This document shows, piece after piece, positions 61,276-64,000 of a stretch of DNA of 64,000 nucleotides; within the stretch, counting starts at the first letter, position 1; every line of letters begins with the position of its first letter. The DNA is taken from assembly GCA_041281825.1 (NCBI GenBank), contig CP166298.1:2294001-2358000 (forward strand), in the 5' to 3' direction. This DNA is from Paenibacillus_D tarimensis_A (GTDB lineage Bacteria > Bacillota > Bacilli > Paenibacillales > Paenibacillaceae). The notes beneath the pieces were generated by a model. The model was not told the origin of the DNA, made no database searches, and was given only the letters and a program-made list of their open reading frames with translations. The position numbers were made by a program, and so were the translations under genes.

Positions 61276-62541
61276 GTGTCCCGCAGGAAATACATATTAT
61301 TGCTGTTTGGACTAGTCATGCTGTCGCTTGTCGTCCTGTACCCGATGCTGTTTCTGCCGAGAGTTGAGGTTGTGAGGGATAAAGGAACTCCGGCTGAAGA
61401 ACCGATGGAGCAGGAAATGTACAGGAGCATGGTTTATAAAGAACTGAATGTAACCGTTTCCATGAGCTCGCTCGAATTGCTTGAGCTGGAGCGTTTTTCG
61501 CGTGTGTTCCAACAGGAGTATCCGGGTTTGTTTGTCAATATTCAAAACATTCCTTACCAAGAAGCCTATGAAACGTTAAAAACCGCGGCGCGAATCGGTG
61601 AATCCCCGGATGTCATGCTGTTGGATACGACATGGGTTCACGATTTTGCCGCCCACGGTTTGTTGAAGCCTGCGGATGCGGTCTATACCGGGGAGACGCT
61701 TTCGGATCATCTTCAAGGTCTTCTGCAGCCGCTTAAATGGAACGGGTACATATGGGGGGTACCGAAAGATGCGGATCCGCTAGTCATTGTTTGGAACAGC
61801 AAATTACTCAGGGATGCGGGTATGGAGGCTCCTCCGGCCACGTGGTCTGAGTTCGTCCGGGTTACCGGTCAACTGGCGGACATGGAAGCGGGGGGAGCTC
61901 CGGCGACGAATTGGGTAAATCTCGACCCGGACGATGCGAGACAGTGGATGGTTTGGTTATCCTCGCTGGAAAAAACGGCGACGGACCCGATGGCGCCTGG
62001 ACCGATCGGAGGCGATCGTTTAGAACGGATCGGCTTTATGGACCTCAATGCTTCGCGTGTAAGCGAGCTCAGCTTGAATTATGAATCTAATCAGCTCAAG
62101 GCTGCGATGGAGAAGGGAACGGTCCTTTCTGCTGTTGTCACTTGGTCGGTTGCATCCTCGATGGACGGCGTGGTTGTGCTCGGAGGGGAAAGCGCGGAAC
62201 AGCCATTATGGATTAACGGCCGCAGCTTTGTTATTTCGTCGGCTACGGAGATGGAAGAAGATGCTAGGATGTGGATTAACTATATCACTGAAGTAGATCG
62301 ACAGAAGATATTCTATGAACATTTCCGCAAGCTCCCGACCCGTGTTTCATTGTACGGCCGACTCACACCCGACACTCCGCCTGATTGGCTTCGACAACGG
62401 CTTGAAGCTGAGCCGGAGTCCAGTCCGGACCCCGAGTGGCTTCAACAATTTTTGTTTTACGAAAGCTTGTGGAAACAATGGCGGGAAGGCGCGCTGGCGC
62501 AAGACTTATTTATTGAGGAATGGAATAAAGAAGCTTCCTGA
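61276..62541 (+). CDS. Membrane-anchored extracellular solute-binding-like protein
   Basis: A 421-residue protein with a transmembrane anchor at about 7-28 (ILLLFGLVMLSLVVLYPMLF) followed by a family 1 (maltose-binding type) solute-binding fold: FQQEYPGLFVNIQNIPYQEA, ESPDVMLLDTTWVHDFAAHG, and WGVPKDADPLVIVWNSKLLR. Unlike typical Gram-positive binding proteins it has no lipobox cysteine, and no ABC permease or ATPase gene is adjacent. GTG 61276 follows GGAGGGA. It may act as an orphan receptor. Confidence 0.85.
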   Translation: MSRRKYILLLFGLVMLSLVVLYPMLFLPRVEVVRDKGTPAEEPMEQEMYRSMVYKELNVTVSMSSLELLELERFSRVFQQEYPGLFVNIQNIPYQEAYETLKTAARIGESPDVMLLDTTWVHDFAAHGLLKPADAVYTGETLSDHLQGLLQPLKWNGYIWGVPKDADPLVIVWNSKLLRDAGMEAPPATWSEFVRVTGQLADMEAGGAPATNWVNLDPDDARQWMVWLSSLEKTATDPMAPGPIGGDRLERIGFMDLNASRVSELSLNYESNQLKAAMEKGTVLSAVVTWSVASSMDGVVVLGGESAEQPLWINGRSFVISSATEMEEDARMWINYITEVDRQKIFYEHFRKLPTRVSLYGRLTPDTPPDWLRQRLEAEPESSPDPEWLQQFLFYESLWKQWREGALAQDLFIEEWNKEAS

Positions 62542-62551
62542 AACGAACGAA

Positions 62552-63637
62552 TCATAATTCCAGCTTTAATATGACAACAAGTTCACCGTCGAGAATTTCT
62601 ACCGACTTTGCTTTGACAAACGATACTACCAGGTGCGGGTAGAAGCTAAGGTCGAACTCTTCCTCCAACGCCCTCCGAGTTGTGTCGGGCAAAGCAAGCT
62701 TGTTGAATTTCAATTCATCGACATGAAAACGGATTGAATTGACCGGTTCTTCTTCAATGGTATACCGGCCGCTAATTTCCACATCAAGACCGTCCCGTTT
62801 TCCTTGAACCTTCAGCTTATCCTGCTCAAACCGGAAGGCGAAATGCTCGAACAATTCGTTCTGTGAACGGAGAAAGCCGTTTAACGCATCTTCAGGAACC
62901 CGAAGCGTATATTCGAATCCCTTGAATTGCAAATATTGTTTGTTCTCATTGAGCCAGTCCGGCAACTCTTTCATCGCATCGGCGAGTGCCGCAAAGTACT
63001 GCTTGACCTCATATAAACCGACCGTTTGCCAGAAGTTTGTCAGTTCCTTGATCATAATCCGGATTCGTTCAGAGTCGCCGCGCTTGTTAAGCTCGTTGTC
63101 GATATCCTGTTGAAGAGCGATTAAACGGTTGCGCTGCAGCATTAATTTCCGTTCCATATCCGCCAGCCGTTCCTTTTCGAGCACAACGGCATCCTTTCCT
63201 TGTTTCAGCTCGCGGTATTGCGTTTTGTATGAATTCAGGATATTCTTGTCACGTGCGAATATCGCATCGAAATAGTCGAGCATCGCCAGCAGATCCGATA
63301 AGCTGTTAAAAGAGAATAAAGCACGGAGAAGAATATCCCGTTCTCCCGTATAATAGGCACGCAAAACGTCATCGACATTTTGTTGTTGACGGATTACTTC
63401 CCGTTCTTTCAAGCGGAGCTCGTTCTCCAGCTTTGAGATCGTTCCCTGCATAGATTGCTGTACCCCGGCAAGCCGTGATATTTCGTTATCGATTTCGGTC
63501 ACGGACAAACTCTTCTCTAGCAGCTTAAGCGTTTCTTCTTCCGTGGGTTCAGCCATACTCGAAGGAGAAGCTATGCATAGAACGAGGACAAAGGCGACAA
63601 CGGTCCGGAACGATAAGATGCGGAATGAATGAACCAA
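62552..63637 (-). CDS. Exported coiled-coil protein of unknown function
   Basis: A 361-residue secreted protein: an N-terminal signal peptide (about 1-29, ending SPSSMAEP), a long coiled coil (about 40-195, like the N-terminal regions of CwlO/PcsB wall-hydrolase regulators), then a mixed alpha/beta C-terminal domain (about 215-361) with LDVEISGRYTIEEEPVNSIR. No NlpC/P60 or M23 catalytic domain is present. TTG 63637 is set by AAGGAGG on the minus strand, the end of an inverted copy of the tandem leader repeat. It converges with the solute-binding-like gene, 10 bp apart, without a visible terminator. Confidence 0.82.
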   Translation of the reverse strand: MVHSFRILSFRTVVAFVLVLCIASPSSMAEPTEEETLKLLEKSLSVTEIDNEISRLAGVQQSMQGTISKLENELRLKEREVIRQQQNVDDVLRAYYTGERDILLRALFSFNSLSDLLAMLDYFDAIFARDKNILNSYKTQYRELKQGKDAVVLEKERLADMERKLMLQRNRLIALQQDIDNELNKRGDSERIRIMIKELTNFWQTVGLYEVKQYFAALADAMKELPDWLNENKQYLQFKGFEYTLRVPEDALNGFLRSQNELFEHFAFRFEQDKLKVQGKRDGLDVEISGRYTIEEEPVNSIRFHVDELKFNKLALPDTTRRALEEEFDLSFYPHLVVSFVKAKSVEILDGELVVILKLEL

Positions 63638-63645
63638 TGCAATGT

Positions 63646-63692
63646 CCTCCTTGACATAGGGGTCTTTGAGCGGTATTTAAAGTCTCTCTGCT
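63646..63692 (-). repeat. SD-linked leader repeat, copy 4 (minus strand, single unit)
   Basis: Read on the minus strand: AGCAGAGAGACTTT, then AAATACC, then one unit GCTCAAAGACCCCTATGTCA, running into AGGAGG, the SD of the exported coiled-coil gene. The left module lost GAGC, so the CTTTGAGC/GCTCAAAG pairing seen in other copies is weak here. Confidence 0.8.
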
Positions 63693-63792
63693 CATAAGAG
63701 GTTCTGCTAGGGACTAATCTATGCTGTAATTCTCCATATTATATCTTTCCTAATCTGTTTTGTCTTTTGTTGATGGCCGATTCTATATCCAA

Positions 63793-63881
63793 AGCGGAGA
63801 GACTTTGAGCTTCACTCAAAGATCCCTATATCATGCTCAAAGACCCCTATGTGCATGCTTAAAGATCCCTACATAAGGAGG
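63793..63881 (+). repeat. SD-linked tandem leader repeat, copy 3
   Basis: The left module AGCGGAGAGACTTTGAGC (63793-63810) is followed by TTC and three units at 63814-63834, 63835-63856 and 63857-63877 (for example GCTCAAAGACCCCTATGTGCAT). The last ends ACATAAG and runs into GAGGAG, the SD of the next gene. Together with copy 4 it flanks the promoter region of two divergent genes. Confidence 0.85.
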
Positions 63882-63890
63882 AGAGCTCCG

Positions 63891-64000
63891 TTGTCGTTGC
63901 TGCGTCTTATTTGTGAGCGAATAAAGCAGTCGCATACATCCGGGTGGCTCGAAGAGTCTCGTGGCGTTAAGCATCCGGTGTCATGCATTTCATTTCATGA
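63891..64000 (+). CDS. Partial gene cut by the window end, product unknown
   Basis: The first 36 codons from TTG 63891 (N-terminus SLLRLICERIKQSHTSGWLE) are open to the window edge. The start is supported by AAGGAGGAG 8-10 bases upstream, which is the end of the tandem leader repeat. Too short to classify; no signal peptide or membrane helix is evident so far. Confidence 0.55.
   Translation, partial: MSLLRLICERIKQSHTSGWLEESRGVKHPVSCISFH

Overview
The window comes from the chromosome of an endospore-forming member of the Bacillales, most likely Paenibacillaceae (Paenibacillus, Cohnella or a relative). Evidence: moderate to high GC, strong Shine-Dalgarno (SD) sequences, frequent TTG/GTG starts, sporulation genes (yqfC, yqfD, a YlaJ-type lipoprotein), and gene order that follows the Bacillus subtilis yqe-yqf-yqx block almost gene by gene. 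The RNase P RNA looks like ancestral type A rather than the type B of Bacillus. I see no prophage, transposase, CRISPR array or tRNA gene.

Layout. 1-8 kb: dnaJ, prmA, a site-2 protease, rsmE, mtaB, a Nudix hydrolase and deoC, then a convergent Na/Pi cotransporter (yqeW-like). 8-11 kb: an RlmI-like methyltransferase with two insertions and an inositol monophosphatase fused to a GNAT domain, followed by about 770 bp of repeat-rich non-coding DNA. 11.6-19.7 kb: the addB-addA recombination nuclease and a membrane-anchored protein of unknown role. 19.8-21.1 kb: a lone FAD oxidoreductase on the minus strand. 21.4-38.3 kb: hit, rpsU-yqeY, a sigma-W-type promoter followed by nfeD-floA-yqfB-like, a sigma-E-type promoter followed by yqfC-yqfD-phoH-pgpH-ybeY-dgkA-cdd-era-yqzL-recO, then a glycyl T-box followed by glyQ-glyS, and yqfL. 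38.4-45.4 kb: yqxD-like, dnaG-rpoD, a membrane protein, trmK-nif3 and rnpB. 45.4-52.2 kb: a secreted subtilase, ypuI, two small proteins, a lytic transglycosylase, and a cysteine desulfurase-thiI pair. 52.2-64 kb: two divergent TerC paralogues, typA-ylaH and followers, an LCP enzyme, a flavin split-barrel protein, ylaJ- and ylaK-like genes, a solute-binding-like protein, an exported coiled-coil protein and a gene cut by the window edge.

The housekeeping genes cover protein folding and ribosome maturation (dnaJ, prmA, rsmE, ybeY, era, typA), tRNA modification and charging (mtaB, trmK, thiI, glyQS), replication and transcription initiation (dnaG-rpoD), recombination (addAB, recO), membrane microdomains (nfeD-floA) and sporulation (yqfC-yqfD).

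The most unusual signal is a leader repeat found four times (1213-1314, 48317-48383, 63793-63881, and inverted at 63646-63692). Each copy has a GAGAGACTTT-type left module, one to three tandem 20-22 bp units of the form GCTCAAAGATCCCTATGTAAT, and a last unit that runs directly into the SD of the next gene. A second mosaic hairpin family (31459-31595, 48822-48919, with a tail at about 11480-11525) shares a near-identical 52 bp tail with the core CCAGAGGACGGC.
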